Source: Trogon surrucura (taxonomy: Eukaryota; Chordata; Aves; Trogoniformes; Trogonidae). Taken from it: a stretch of 64,000 nucleotides of DNA. The notes beneath the pieces are model-generated. The model ran no database searches. It saw only the letters and a program-made list of their open reading frames with translations, and was not told the origin of the DNA. Position numbers and translations under genes: made by a program. Below are positions 1 through 12,215 of the stretch, in pieces (the stretch's first letter is position 1; each line of letters begins with the position of its first letter). Location: the NCBI GenBank assembly GCA_020746105.1, contig CM036618.1, forward strand, positions 110,547,808 to 110,611,807, given 5' to 3'.

Positions 1-63
1 CTGACACATCCCCCCGCTGCCATATTGTGTCCGCGCTGCCGGCCGCACGGCTTCATGACCGCG
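1..63 (+). other. FOXN2: Probable noncoding first exon of FOXN2 (3' part)
   Basis: A consensus splice donor (GCG|GTGAGT) lies at 63/64 inside the CpG island. The next credible FOXN2 exon begins at 14961 with 14 untranslated bases before the ATG, so an upstream 5' UTR exon is required. This is the best donor upstream. The left boundary and transcription start are not visible. The assignment is an inference from the donor and the position, and a different first exon cannot be excluded. Confidence 0.4.
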
Positions 64-656
64 GTGAGTGGAGAGCACCCCCCCCCCACCCTCCTCCCCT
101 CACCCCTTTTCCTTCCCTCTCATCCCCACGCCTGTTTTTTTTGCTTTCCCCACGTTTTCCCGTTTAGTTCTCGCGTTTTCCGCCCGTTCGGGGGTTGGTT
201 TTTTTTTGTTATTAACGCTCTGGAAGGGTTTCGGAAGGAGGGGAAGGTGGGGGGGGGGGAAACACGGGGAGGCGTTCCCGCCGGTGCTGTGGGGTGGTGT
301 CACCCCTCGAAGATGCTTCACCCCACGCGTGAAGGGGACGAAGCCACCCCCCCCATCTTCGTGGGGACAACGCTTCCCCTTCAGGCGGTATCGATGAGGA
401 GGCGAGGGGGAACCCCCCCACACTCCACGCAGCGGCCGTGCTGGGAGCGGGGCCACCCCATTCTCCCCCCCCAATAAAAAGAAGAAACCCCTTCCCATCC
501 CCCGTTCCCTCAGCTCCTCCTCTCGCCACCGCTCCGCGGAGCTTCCGTCCCTTCCGCGGGTTTTCCGCGGGTTCCCTCCCACGGCAACCGCCTCCCCCCC
601 ATCCCGGGGTCGCGGCAATAAAACCCCGAAAGCAGTTCATTTAAGTAAATAAACAC

Positions 657-885
657 TTTTTTTTTTTTTTGGCGTTATTCCCGCGTCCCCCCAAATCGAT
701 GGGAAGCCCCCACGAGTGTGTGGGTTTGCAGGGGTGGGGGGGGTTAGCGCGGGAGGGGCGCTGCTTTTTGGGGTGAAACTGTGGGAAACGGCTCCTGAGG
801 TGCTCGAAGAAGACCGGGATCAGCACGTGGCCCTTCGGAGTTTTCCGGTTTTTTTTTTTTTTTTTTTTTTTTTTGCTTTTTTTTT
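657..885. repeat. Long T homopolymer tracts
   Basis: T14 at 657-670, then T26 at 849-874 followed by GC and T9 at 877-885, all within an otherwise GC-rich region. The runs are seen directly. Their exact length is likely to be variable and prone to sequencing error. Confidence 0.85.
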
Positions 886-1035
886 CCCCCTCAATTTTTC
901 GGCGAAGGCCGACGGCAGCTGAGGAGCAGCGTCCCATGGCCCTCCCGGCTTACTCCTGCTCGGACACACCGATACTCCTTGGGCCTTCAGTCGAGATGGG
1001 AGGGGAAACTGTTTTTTCTGGGGTTTCTATTCATG

Positions 1036-1097
1036 AAGGTTGGACTAGGTGATCTTTTGAGGCCCCTTCCAAGCCCTAACATTCTGTGATTCTGTGA
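1036..1097 (+). mobile_element. CR1 LINE 3'-end fragment
   Basis: The segment matches the conserved CR1 3' UTR (GGTTGGACTAGGTGATCTTTTGAGG..., CCTTCCAA) and ends in the ATTCTGTG-ATTCTGTG octamer tail characteristic of avian CR1 elements. It is 5'-truncated, as most CR1 copies are. Confidence 0.85.
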
Positions 1098-1185
1098 AGG
1101 TTTGGATTCTGACAAGGCCCAAACAAAAAGTAAAGAGGACAAAGAGTAAAACCGGAAAAAAAATGTGGAGTAAGCTTGAGCAGAG

Positions 1186-1217
1186 CCCAATAAACTCATC
1201 TCCCAATAAACTCATCT
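1186..1217. repeat. 16-bp tandem duplication
   Basis: The unit CCCAATAAACTCATCT occurs twice, exactly, at 1186-1201 and 1202-1217. Each copy carries an AATAAA hexamer, but nothing suggests a transcript end here. Confidence 0.85.
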
Positions 1218-1500
1218 CCCCACCTCAGTGCCTGCTTAGGGATAGATGCTGTGTGCAAAATGTAAAGTTAAAAATTCTCAGTTATGCTGGACTTAAATGC
1301 TGTGAAGGTGACTTGATTATTTTTGTAATCATCAAGATGATTTTGTATATAATACACACCACACAGACACACATGTTCTCCAAATCTTGTTATTAGTGGA
1401 CTTGGGTTTAGGTGGACTTTGGTAACAGTTGGGTTGTGATATATTGACATGTGAATCATTTCACTTCGGTTACGTTTCTTGGTTTGGGGTCTTTTTTGCC

Positions 1501-1648
1501 CCCTCCCTGGAGGTGTTCAGGGCCAGGTTGGACAGAGCCTTGAGTAGACTGATCTAGTTGAGAAGCGTCCCTGCCCGTGACAGGGAGGTTGGATTAGATG
1601 ATCTCTAAGGTCCCTTCCAGCCTAGGCCATTCTATGATTCTGTGATTC
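1501..1648 (+). mobile_element. CR1 LINE 3'-end fragment (second subfamily)
   Basis: Begins with the CR1 3' region (CTGGAGGTGTTCAGGGCCAG) and carries GGATTAGATGATCTCTAAGG and the ATTCTATGATTCTGTGATTC tail. Its last ~95 bases closely match the tail of the SINE at 50582-50746 (reverse strand), including the CCCTGCCCGTGACAGGGAGG hairpin. This suggests that the same CR1 subfamily supplied that SINE tail. Confidence 0.85.
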
Positions 1649-1794
1649 CCTCCTAGAAGTCTGGTGTGATGCCGTATCTATGCAAGAACAGTTAAGCTGG
1701 CGTTACCTCATGTCAGAAAACTTGAACTCGGTTGCAGTTGTGGGGGTTTTTGTGTTTGTTTGTTTATTTGTTGTTTTTTTTTTCTTGGCAGGTG

Positions 1795-1850
1795 TGTCCT
1801 GGTTTGAGAACCCTGGAGAACTTCCATCCTGGTGCTCTCAAACCAGGACA
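1795..1850. mobile_element. 56-bp TG...CA palindrome with 5-bp direct repeats
   Basis: Perfect 15-bp inverted arms (TGTCCTGGTTTGAGA at 1795-1809 and its reverse complement at 1836-1850) enclose a 26-bp, partly self-complementary centre. The direct repeat AGGTG is present immediately outside both ends (1790-1794 and 1851-1855). TG...CA ends with a 5-bp target duplication are typical of LTR/ERV integration, and the first eight bases equal the start of the LTR at 23965-24758 read on the minus strand. It may be a minimal palindromic remnant of LTR ends or an unrelated foldback element. The structure is certain; its origin is inferred. Confidence 0.5.
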
Positions 1851-3965
1851 AGGTGCCAACTCACATTTCCCAAGCTCTACGGAAGGTAGTTGGACACAAC
1901 TCTGAACTGAGGGCTATATAGTAGGAATTAACACAGCATAGACCTTCAGCTAATGAACTTTGCCAAGTCCCCATGTATGTTATTTCTGAGCTTGGATGCG
2001 TGCTGCCGTGACAGTTCAGCTTCTGCTGGGCCTCACTTGTGTACAACTGCGTGACTTGGGTTTTGTAGAAATACGGAGGAGATGGTAATCCTCCCTTTGT
2101 ATGTTTGAGTTGCCTAAAATATGTATATAAATCTTCTTTGTCCTCTTAGTTGTGTTTTTTTTGTTTCAAATGCGCCCATGAACTGAGCGGTGCTGCAGTA
2201 CCTGGGTGTTGATGCTTTCAGTGTGTGGTGGAGACGCCCCGGGGAGCCGGGGACTGGAGAGAGCTGCAGGCACCAACCCCATATCACTCCAGATGTGTGG
2301 CCCAAGTGCTCTCGGGGGCCTTGCCAAAATAAAACTCGGGTAATGTTTTCAGCAGCAGCGTCTTGACCGCAGGATGAGGTTGTGATTCCCTTTGGGTGCT
2401 GCTGCCACGGCTGTGCTGAAGGAGCAACTTAGAGGTTGTGCAGCTCAGAAGTAAGGTTATTTTTTTTTATTTATTTTAATTTTTTATCCAAAAAGGACCC
2501 CATCAAAAAGCGTCCTGCCTCAGCAGCTCCAACCACGACAGGTTTTCTGCTTGAGAAGCCTTCCCATGTCCCCTGGGGAGGTCGGGATAGAAGGTGCCAG
2601 TGTTGCCAGCAGCTATCTCAGGGTCAGGATGTGCCAGTCCAGTAAGTAATGGAGCAGATACAGGGATGTGTAATGATGGTCCTGTCGAACAAGAAGAAGG
2701 AACGCCTGGTGAGCGAGTGTAGTGCTTGGGAGAGAAGACGGAGGCTTAGGGGCATGCCAGGCTCATTTTTACTGTCTTTATTAGCTACAGGCTCTGCCAG
2801 CTCAGTGCAATAGACTTGAAAACCTGACACATTGAGCAAAGGCAAATTTTTTGGTGAATGAGATAGTTGGGTAGCTGAAGGTGCTGTGTGTGGATTTAGT
2901 TTAGACTGGTGAGACAGTGATGCCGTTCTATGTCTGGAAATGTTTGTTCCTGTACAAACAGTCAAAGTTTTAATGCAGGTTTCAATGGGGTCGTAATTCC
3001 ACCCTCCTCCCCTGTCATTGCTCCTTGGCTACTTGTTGTTGGGGTTAAAAGGAGGTGGTATTTATTAGAGGAAATACCTCAAGCACTCAGAATACTTTTT
3101 TTGAATGCAGGTTTGTGTGACCTTATCAGAACGAGCCGGACAGCGGGATTATAGCTGTCAGGGTCACACAAAGTAGAGGTGTTGGGAGGAGGGACGGTGT
3201 GCCTACAGCCACCGCTGCTGTGCATTTCTTACTCCGTTCCCTTCAGTGGGGTAGTCTTGATGGAAAAGGAGCTGTGTGAAATACAGCTTATTTAAATGAC
3301 GGTAAATCAATGAAAAGCAGCCTTTAGCCTCATTAAGTAAAGGCTGTCAGCTATACAGATGCATGCTCACAAGTGTAAATTCTGTCTTGTTTTATTCCAT
3401 TTGGCTCCTCGAGTTCTCTTTTTAGGGCTCTTGCTGTTCATTTTCTCATATGGGATGTCACTGTGCTGCTTCTAACTTGTTTGAGGGAAGTCGATGGAGG
3501 CAACCGGTGCCGTTTCCTCACGCATGTGCCTCGCCACTCGCCAGCCGAAATGGTGTTGGGCAACTTCCTGCGCTGAGGCGCGGCTGTCGGCGATGCTTGG
3601 TGACGCGCGGCCTCGCCTCTTGACAAGCGCATGCTTGCAGGATGCAAAACCCTGTCCGCACCCTGGCGTAGCAACTGAGAGGGTTGGTCTGGGTGGCCAT
3701 GGTGTGTCTCTTCCCAGATCCAGCACCTCCTGCACCAGACACCCACAGGTAAAACAAGAAACCCCTGCGGTGCTGCTTCACTTTTTTTTTTTTAAATGAC
3801 TGGACATTTATGTATGATACGTGTTTACTTGTTCTCTGTCACGTTACACGTGCCGTCTGGCTTAGTGCGTGCTGGGTGATGATGAACTCCCCGTCCCACC
3901 CTCACCATGCTGGGTAAAAGCACACAGCGATGCTCCGGAGTACTTGCAAAATACGATTTAATCGG

Positions 3966-4745
3966 CGTTCTGCTTTGAGCTAAAACAGAACTAATTCTGT
4001 TTGGTGATGTTACTTCTTGGCTCAGTCTCTTCTAAGAGGCTGCACTTTCTGAAGTTAACAGCATGTTTTTGCAATGTCTGTTAGTAGAAGTGATAACTTC
4101 TACTTTATAGTTACTTCCACAGATTGGTGGGCAGAAGGGCTCTTACTGATACTTGCTCCTGTAGTGCCCAAGGTTGCTGCTAAATCTTGCATGCCACCTT
4201 GGGGGTGCCAAGAAGTAAAAGGGTTGTAAGGAAGTTAAAAAGTCACAGCTCCAGGGTGGAGCAGGCAAGGCAGGTGACCCAAAACTGACCAAAGTATTCC
4301 ATTCCATATACATTGTATTTAGTATAAATATGACGGATAATGGGGTTAAGCCCTCTTCTTCAGTGGCTGAGGAGGGCTCCGTCTGTTCTTCTGCCTTTGA
4401 TCCCGATTTGTGAGTTGCTGAGTCCAGTTTCTCAATCCAGCTTCTCAATCTGGTTCGTGTTTACTGCTGGTTCCAAGTCTGGGACTTGCCCAGTGCCTGC
4501 CTGCTCTGCAGCATCAGTGGTGATTGCTGTTGGGGGGGGTGTTAAGTACTAGTTTTGTATATATTTGTATATGTTTCATTATTTTCTTAGTACTGTTATT
4601 TTCATCTTATTATTAAATCTGTATAGTTTTTTTTTCCAATCCACATGTCTCTGCCTTTTTCCCGTCCCCTTTGGGGAGGGAGAGGGGTTAATAGAGAGCA
4701 TCTGTCATTTGTTGAATGGCCTGCCCAGCCCTAACCCTTGGCAGT
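3966..4745 (+). mobile_element. Solo LTR of an avian endogenous retrovirus, degraded
   Basis: Read forward, this segment aligns along its length with the reverse complement of 23965-24758. Shared blocks include TTTTGCA after GGCTGCAC, TGATACTT.CTCCTGTAGTG, ATTCCAT.CCATATAC, and the closing CCAGCCCTAACCC. No flanking internal retroviral sequence and no convincing target duplication are visible, and it has more differences from an inferred consensus than the second copy, so it is probably older. Ends are approximate. It lies in FOXN2 intron 1 in the gene's orientation. Confidence 0.75.
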
Positions 4746-7700
4746 CAGCAAGTGGGAGACAGCTCACCCCATGCTTTGGTAATAAATGAGGTGGTAGGGA
4801 AGAAGTGCTGTCTGATGCCAGCCAGTGTCTCTGTGACCTCTGATTCTCTGCTTCCTCCCTGAAAAATGGTACAGCTGTGGAGGCGCAGGGGTTGGGTCAC
4901 ACTTGCTTTTGGAGAGTGCTCCTGCATGCCCAGTGCCTGCTGGCTGGCGTGGTTGGCAACTGCGAAGACTCATTGTTGTGTCTGGTTTCTGCCATGAAAC
5001 TGGGGTATTACTGCATGGTTGCTCAAGTACCATGACCATTTTAAGAGAAGCCTGAAATTTGCAGATAAGGTCTATAGTGAAAGTCAGTGATGTAGATTCT
5101 AACTTTTTTTTTCTTCTTTTCTAGTGCATTCAAATTTTCTCCTATTATATTCAAACCAGACTTAAATCTCCTCTCTTTTTCCTCAAGGATATGTCAGAAC
5201 CTCCATTAAATTGGCTACTGCTGCTGCAGAAGTGCCCCTTTGCCTCCCTGACCCCTGCCCTTCTGCATCCTCTGTGAGGATTAGAGTCAAAGTTGCATGT
5301 GTTTCCACCCAGTTCCTGCTGGCAGAAGATCCTGATATTATTTGCTCTGGTCAGCAGAACCCGTGTAGCTTGGATGCCTTGTAGGACAGTGGTTGTGGTC
5401 TAAGGTGACTTTTCTGAACTTACTGGTGGGGCAGGATTTGAAATACAGGGCTGGGCTGAGATCAGGTCTGTAGACACCATCTGCAGCACTTTTGGCCATG
5501 TGCTGGCCCTTCCTTGTTGACAAGCCTGATCTCTGCATTACAGCCGCAGACCAGCACGCCTCGATGCACCTTTGAGCAGCAGCACTGGGTACTTTGGACC
5601 TTGTCGTGACCACGTTTTTCATCTGTGAGGTGCTGGGTGGGGGGTATGCAGGTGGTGCTGCTCCATCCTCATGATGTTTTGCTCATGCATCCAAGCATCC
5701 CACCGGTGTGCGCCGTACGGATTGCCCTTGCGTTTGTATCGTGGACTTGGTGATGCATGACTGGGGTTACTCCCAAAGCCCATCTCCTGGAGCAGCTTCT
5801 CTTGATACTGCGCTCAGGCTTTGTTTCTTCTCTTGGAATGTTTTCAGTGCATTCCTGTCTTGCAGTTTGTGGCTCCCTTTAGTTTCCTGGTTCAGGTGTG
5901 GTGCTCTGCTTGCCTTCTTTTTAACGCTCTCACTGGATTGCGTTGGACTGAGGTTTGGGGCAAGTATACAGTCACCTAAAAGCTGGTTACTGGATGTGGA
6001 GAGAGCTCAGTGACTGGGAAACTCGTGCAAAGTACAGCAATCCCTCATCCCCTGATCTGTGAGAACCGTCACCAGACTCATTATCAGCCAGTTTCATTTG
6101 GTTTAGAGATGTTGAGTAGTCAAAAGTATGAGCTAATGGGCTTTTGGGCTTTTGACCAGGCCGTATGAGAAGTGTTCGATGGCATCTTGTACTTTGATGG
6201 TCTAGTTTTACTAGCACATTTCTTTTGTGTTCAGAGAAACCTGCATCTTCTCCAGCCTTCCATCTGAAGGTGTACCTCAGCATACCTGTGTGATTTAACT
6301 GGGCTGTTTTCTTGACAAGAAACCTGCTTGGTCCAACTGATCCAGGTGTGGGGTCACCGTATAGATGAAGAGGTAATTTTATAACACAACCATTACGAGT
6401 GGAGAGATTAGTCTGATATAAAGCAATTTCAAAACAGAAAGCCAAGGTCAGTGGTTGGGGAATAAAATTAAGAGCGAGTTGGCTAGAGAGGTGAGCATGG
6501 TCAAAGAGCATCGCTTTGCCCTGCGTGTGGCCCTGGAGGAAAACTTGCACTTTGGGAGTAGGAGCTGGGAAACAAGAGATCGGTGGAAGCTTCGTAATCA
6601 CGAAGATTTGCTGGTAACGTGGCGTTGGCTTTGTGTTACAGCTCCAGTGATGCTTTTAAATGAAACCTTGCAGGAGAGTCACTTGGGGCGAGGCTTTGAA
6701 TTGATGGTTTCGAGCTGAAAATTGGGAGTTCTGGTACTTTAAGGCTGAGGAAGGTGGAAAAGCTGGATGGGAAAAATAGCACTATGTTTCCTAATGTTGG
6801 TAAATTGGTACTGACAGCCGCTGAAATGTAGCTATATTCACTTCTACTTGGAGAGGATGGTAGAGGAACACGTGGAAGGGTTACCCTGGAAAGGGAATTA
6901 GCATGAGGGTTCTTTTGCAAGGCATCTGTTCAAATGGCTCACTTGTGGAACGGATCAATAGCTTACATTTTTTTGCATTTTAGTCCATTTAGCAAGCAGT
7001 GTACTGAATTTAAGGAACATGACCTGAAGGCATCCTTTGAAAAGCTACAATTGGCAGTAAAGCATTTTTCTTACACACCTTTCCTTCCCCCCTCCTCCCC
7101 TTTTCTGTGACACCAAGGGATTTTCTTAGTTTAGATTTAGCTGATGTTTGGGGTTTTTTTTATCTTGTTTTGTTTTGTTTTTTTTTTCCCACTTGCCAAT
7201 TTCTGTGTTTGGCTGTTTCCATGTGCACGTTTTAAATTTGAGGCACACAGAACCAGGTGCAGCAGTGACTGCAGCCTTTGGAAAGGCTTCGCGATAGCAA
7301 GGTTTCTGCAGGCAGCGCTGGAATAAGTGGCCCAGAGGCTCTGAGCGATGCACAGGGTCTGGGCGTGTCTCAGTTGGTGTATTGTTTTTGTTTCAGATAC
7401 TTACTTCGATCACAAACCCACTTGTGTGTATATGTGTACTTAAAAAAATGAAAGCTTTTTTCATACAAGTTCGATCTAGGATGAAATCTCTTTTACTCAC
7501 TGCCCTTCCCTGGGCGATGATAATACGGTTTTAATACTTTACTTTTAAAAATTTTGCAGTGTTACTTAACTTTTCCTAGTACTGGACCTTCTCATTGGTT
7601 TTCATTACTGTTTTTGGTTTTGATTTCTTTCCCCCAGCTTTTAATTACATCACAGGGTGCGGGAGAATATTGACATTAAAGGGGTGTTAAAACGGGAGAG

Positions 7701-10700
7701 GCTTGGAACTATTTCAGCAAGTACCTGGGAAACCTCTCTTCTTTGAGCCTACTGATGCCAAGGTTAGAAAGAAACCCCTGAGTTTATGGTTTGCCCAGTT
7801 CGGGTTGTGTGGTGGTTAATTTTTTCAGTCTGGCTTTGAGAACCAGGTAACCACCTTATTAATGTGGGGTTTTTAAAAACTTTTTTTTTTTTTTTGCCAC
7901 ACTGCAAGCCAGGAGGAGCTGGAAGGGCCCTGCCTGGAGTGGGCTCTGCCCAGGAGGAGCATCTCTGGGTGCCTTTTGTGACCCGGGAGTGCAGCTTTCC
8001 CGCTCTTCTCCAGACAAATGGGATCCGGGCTTGCCGAAATCTATGGCCAAGAGGCGGTTTTGTCCTCGGGAGACCGTAATGCCTTTAGTTGTCTTGGATA
8101 CGTGACATCATAATAGTGTTGTAATCAAATATAGGCCTTTCGCAGGGCTGGGGCCAGGGGAGTTTGACCTCCAGCCCGCCGAGCCGCTCGGGTGGGTGCG
8201 AGGGGTGGAGCAGGGCAGCCTGAGACAAGGGAGGTGGGGACAGGGAGAGAATTTAAATTAATGGGAGGGAAAAATAGACTGGTGTCACGCTTTTAATGCT
8301 CCCGGTCAAGCGGATGTGGTGCTTTTGATTGATGGGTTTTCACTGGTTGTGCCAAGATTTTTATTTTGTGTTCTGTTTTGGTTGCTCTTTCCTCTACCAT
8401 GCAAAAACTTGCAGCTGGTCTTGTGCTGACTTGGAAGGTTATCCCCAATGTGTGACAGTCATTTAATTGTTGGGCTGTTTTAACACGATGTATAAATTGA
8501 TGTATTTAAGTCTGATGTCGATACAGTTCCCCCAAATGCAAAGGAATGTGAAAAATCAGTAGCAGAGTTTGCTATTGGTATAGTTGCTTGCATGCAAAAG
8601 CACGTGCCCATCTTTTTAAATACTGCCAACAGAGCCTGTGTATGTTAGTGCAAAAGTTATGTATGGAGCACGCAGACGCCTCGGCTCTGTAACTGAGGCT
8701 GCACACCCTGAGCTGGTTGCTGAGAAGGTGGTTGCAGAGCTGCTCTAATTAAGTGTAATACGGCTAAAACAAAAATCTTCTGAATTAAAATTGTATTCCG
8801 TTCCTCAGGCTTAGACAATGCTTAGTAAGATTTAACTTTTTTTTAAACATATTGGATTTTTGGTTTTTTTTTTAAATCTGAAGGGAAATTACTGCCCTGC
8901 TAGCAAGTTCCAGTTCTTCCCACTGTTCCCAGAGGTGACCTAGTTGCTCGGCTGGTCCCATGGAGATGAATAGGTGCATTTGATTGTGAAGGAGGTTGTC
9001 CTAACCTGGAGCGCTGATGTTGTGCAGATGCCAAATGGCACCTTTCATCCGATGCCACTGAAGAGTAAAGACGGGTCAAGCAGCAGGAGCAGCAACTCTG
9101 CTCACACGTTAACTTTGCACAGACAAGGCTGTGGCATCTTTTAAGGAAAAGGCTGAATTCTTTCTTGCCGGGTCAGTGAGTCGAGGCGTGGTGGCCATAG
9201 TAATAAAGCCATATCTGTGCACTTTGAACTGCAACACTGTTGGTTTTGGAGAAGGTCACCTTTGGTGAGACGGAGGTATCTGCTATGGCTTTGTCCCGTG
9301 GACCTGGACTCTGCTGGAGCCGAGACTTCTTCCAGAAGCGGTGCCGCAAAAAAAGCGTGCTTCCCTGCTTGCCTGAGGATATAACCAAGTGAACTTCCAG
9401 TTTTCTTAAACACTTGGCCTGTGTTTAAGCAGCTTTGTTTTCACAAAATGTTCACGCGTCAATGCGTTCGCTTCTGTGGCAGAACATAGGATGCCCAAGG
9501 TCTTCCTGGGGATGTATATAGGGGTGTGCAAACCTGGTTTAACCCCAGATGTGCTCTGCTGAGCTTAGGACCCTCCAGTCCCCATGACCTTTCTCAAACT
9601 CAGCTGTTCAGTGAGTTTGAAGTAAGATAGCAAAAAGTATTGAGATGCTGAATGTGCTGCAGGCCCTTTGGACCTGGGCTGTGCTGTTCAGGTCATGAGC
9701 AGCCTGGAAGAGCAGACTTCACTGGGTTTTGGATGCTGGACTCACATTTCTTAGAAGGGAAGAAGTCCTCTCCTGGCTTTTATGTGTTCTCTTGAGCGAT
9801 GCCAGAAATCACAAGGCTGCTGGAAAGAAGGTTGCCTCTTTTCTGGCGCGCCCTAGCTTTTGTCTGAGCACCCTTGGTTGGCTTCACAGCCTTTTAATCT
9901 TCTTACTCTAGAATCATAGTCTTCTGCCTGTAATTACCTCGCAAAATGACGTGCACCTCCGCTGTGATACTGTGTGTTTGAGGGGTAGGTGTTTTGGCTG
10001 TCTTTTGTTTTGAAGGTGCTCACAGGAGACAGACGCTGGAGCTCCTTAGAGTTTGGATGGACGATGCTCCGTTTTCCGCTGCATTAATACTAATTAACTG
10101 CAGCGTGCAGTGTTACTGTGTACTTATTGGCAGGGGATGGGGCATTAACTGTTGCACGTTTTTCAGAGGTGGGCTTAGAGCATGTTCCTTTTGCATTTGC
10201 ATGGCTGGAGGTTGCCTCCTTGCTCTGCTCGCGGGGCTGAGGCCGTTCCCGTGGGAGTTGCGTCGGGTCTCTGTATGCTGGAGACGCCAGCCGGAGAGGT
10301 CGCTTAATCGGTTGCCATCTGCCGTCCTCCGTCGGTAAGGAGGGGATCTGGGAGAGCGGGAGGAGGGCGTCTCGGTGGCTGGGCAGGTGTGTGTCACTTG
10401 GAGATGGTTTTTCTTGCAAGGCTTTTGCTGCCCCTGGAGTAGCTGAAGAGGCAGCGAAAGTGGCAGCAAGGCAATAAAGGAGTGGAAGATAAATTTCACT
10501 AGGTGGCTTTGCAACGCTCGTGTGCTCTCTTAACCTTGTCTTTCTGCTGGGTTTCCCTCTCCCATCCCTCCATCTCCACATTGGGGCTGCTAATTCAGCT
10601 CAGAGGTGGGGAGCAAGTCCTGGAGGCTACCTCTAACCTTGTTTGCATCAACCTTTCTAGCCATAGCAGTGAGAAACATTAAAAAGAAATTTGAGAATCC

Positions 10701-11596
10701 AACCGTATACATTTTTATCATGATGTCCGTGTTGGAGAGCTTCTTCCATGCTCTCATCTTCTCACAGTCTGCTCTCCTTGCTCTTACTGTGGATTTCCCG
10801 CTGAATTATATCTGTCCGCAAGCCCCTGTTGGCTTGTAGCAGAGACAGCTTTGGTGAATCACATGACTCCTGTGTAAAATATTTAACCCCAAATATTGGA
10901 AGTGATAATCTTAGAAATGATAGATTGGAAGCTGTGTTCTCACAGTCCCATCTGCTTACAGCCAAGAAGAGCATGCACGAAGAAGAAACCACAAATTTTG
11001 TATGTCGTGAATGAAGAGGGGCTCTGGAAAGCACCCATGAGTGGAAGCTGACCACCTGAGTGCCTTTGGATCTGCTCCAGTGGCACTCCTGTCCCTCCCC
11101 ACCAGGTTGCTACAGGCAGAAGGCGGTGCTGTCTCAGCTGAATAGATCCTGAGGAGGTCCTCTGGTCCCCGTGGCTTTTGGGTTCTTGAGAGGAGAGGCA
11201 GACTGTTAAGGAGCCCAGCTGTGGGGTGCCCCAACCTTGGAGCTGCTGTGGCTGATGTTTGTTCTGGGGAAGGGCGAGCTTCTCATGGCTTGGCAGTCCT
11301 CTGCGCTAGGAAGGCTGCCAACGTTGTTTTCTTTTTCAGACTGCTGCAGCAGCAGGCCAGAGTAAACTGGACAGAATTAGAGGTGACAATATTCTGACAT
11401 CAGGCGAAGCAAGTGGCGTGTAGCGTGGTACAAAACACGTTCTGTTGCTGGGGCTGAGGAGGTACCATCTAGGAACAGTGGCTGTCTCAAGAGAGGCAGA
11501 GCCAAAATTATCAGTTGGTGGTCCTCGATGTTACCAGTCTTGTTACTGCCACTGCAATAGAGTTAAGTATTACTTCATTAAAATAACTTTTGCTTT

Positions 11597-12215
11597 TTCT
11601 GTATTTAAATTATTCTTGTGCCCTCATGGCCAAGAAGGCCAATGGCATCCTGGGGTGTATTAGAAGGGGAGTAGCAAGTAGTTCGAGAGAGGTCCTCCTG
11701 CCCCACTACTCTGCCCTGGTGAGGCCACATCTGGAATATTGTGTCCAGTTCTGGGCCCCTCAGCTCAGGAGAGACAGGGAACTGCTTGAGAGAGTCCAGC
11801 ACAGAGCCACAAAGATGATGAAGGGAGTGGAGCATCTCCCTTCTGAGGAAAGGCTGAAGGAGCTGGGTCTCTTTAGTTTGGAGAAGAGGAGACTGAGGGG
11901 TGACCTCATTAATGTTTATAAATATGTCAAGGGGGAGTGTCAGGAGGACGGAGCCAGGCTCTTTTCAGTGATGTCCAATGACAGGACAAGGGGCAATGGG
12001 TACAATTTGGAACATAGGTTCCACATGAGGGTGACAGAGCACTGGCGCAGGCTGCCCAGGGAGTTTGTGGAGTCTCCTTCTCTGGAGACATTCAAAACCC
12101 ACCTGAACGCATTCCTGAGTGACCTGCTGTAGGTGATCCTGCTCTGGCAGGGGGGCTGGACTGGATGATCTTCTGAGGCCCCTTCCAACCTCTAACATTC
12201 TGTGATTCTGTGATT
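11597..12215 (+). mobile_element. CR1 LINE fragment with open 3' end of ORF2
   Basis: An uninterrupted frame from about 11590 to the stop at 12132 encodes the C-terminal part of the CR1 ORF2 polyprotein, downstream of the reverse-transcriptase core. The conserved features are [20 protein letters not shown], the [11 protein letters not shown] helix, the [20 protein letters not shown] block and SNDRTRGN near the end. After the stop comes the CR1 3' UTR with GGACTGGATGATCTTCTGAGG and the ATTCTGTG repeat tail at about 12197-12215. The element is 5'-truncated, so it is not autonomous; the intact remaining frame suggests modest age. It lies in FOXN2 intron 1, sense orientation. The true left edge is probably near 11620. 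Confidence 0.9.

Larger units (their letters stand above)
1..970. promoter_or_regulatory. FOXN2: CpG-island-like GC-rich region at FOXN2 5' end
   Basis: The first ~650 bases are very GC-rich with many CpG dinucleotides, G and C homopolymer runs (for example G11 at 249-259) and C-rich tracts near 79-95. They are followed by T-rich runs and another GC-rich stretch up to about 970. This is the composition of a vertebrate CpG-island promoter. It lies just upstream of and around a good splice donor (64-69) and precedes the FOXN2 coding exons on the same strand, so I infer that it is the FOXN2 promoter/first-exon region. The transcription start may lie left of the window. Confidence 0.6.

Noticed and set aside
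5987-6601. 204-codon minus-strand open frame
   Set aside because: The composition is not protein-like, no domain is recognised, and no promoter or poly(A) context is seen. Long chance frames of this size occur elsewhere in the window.
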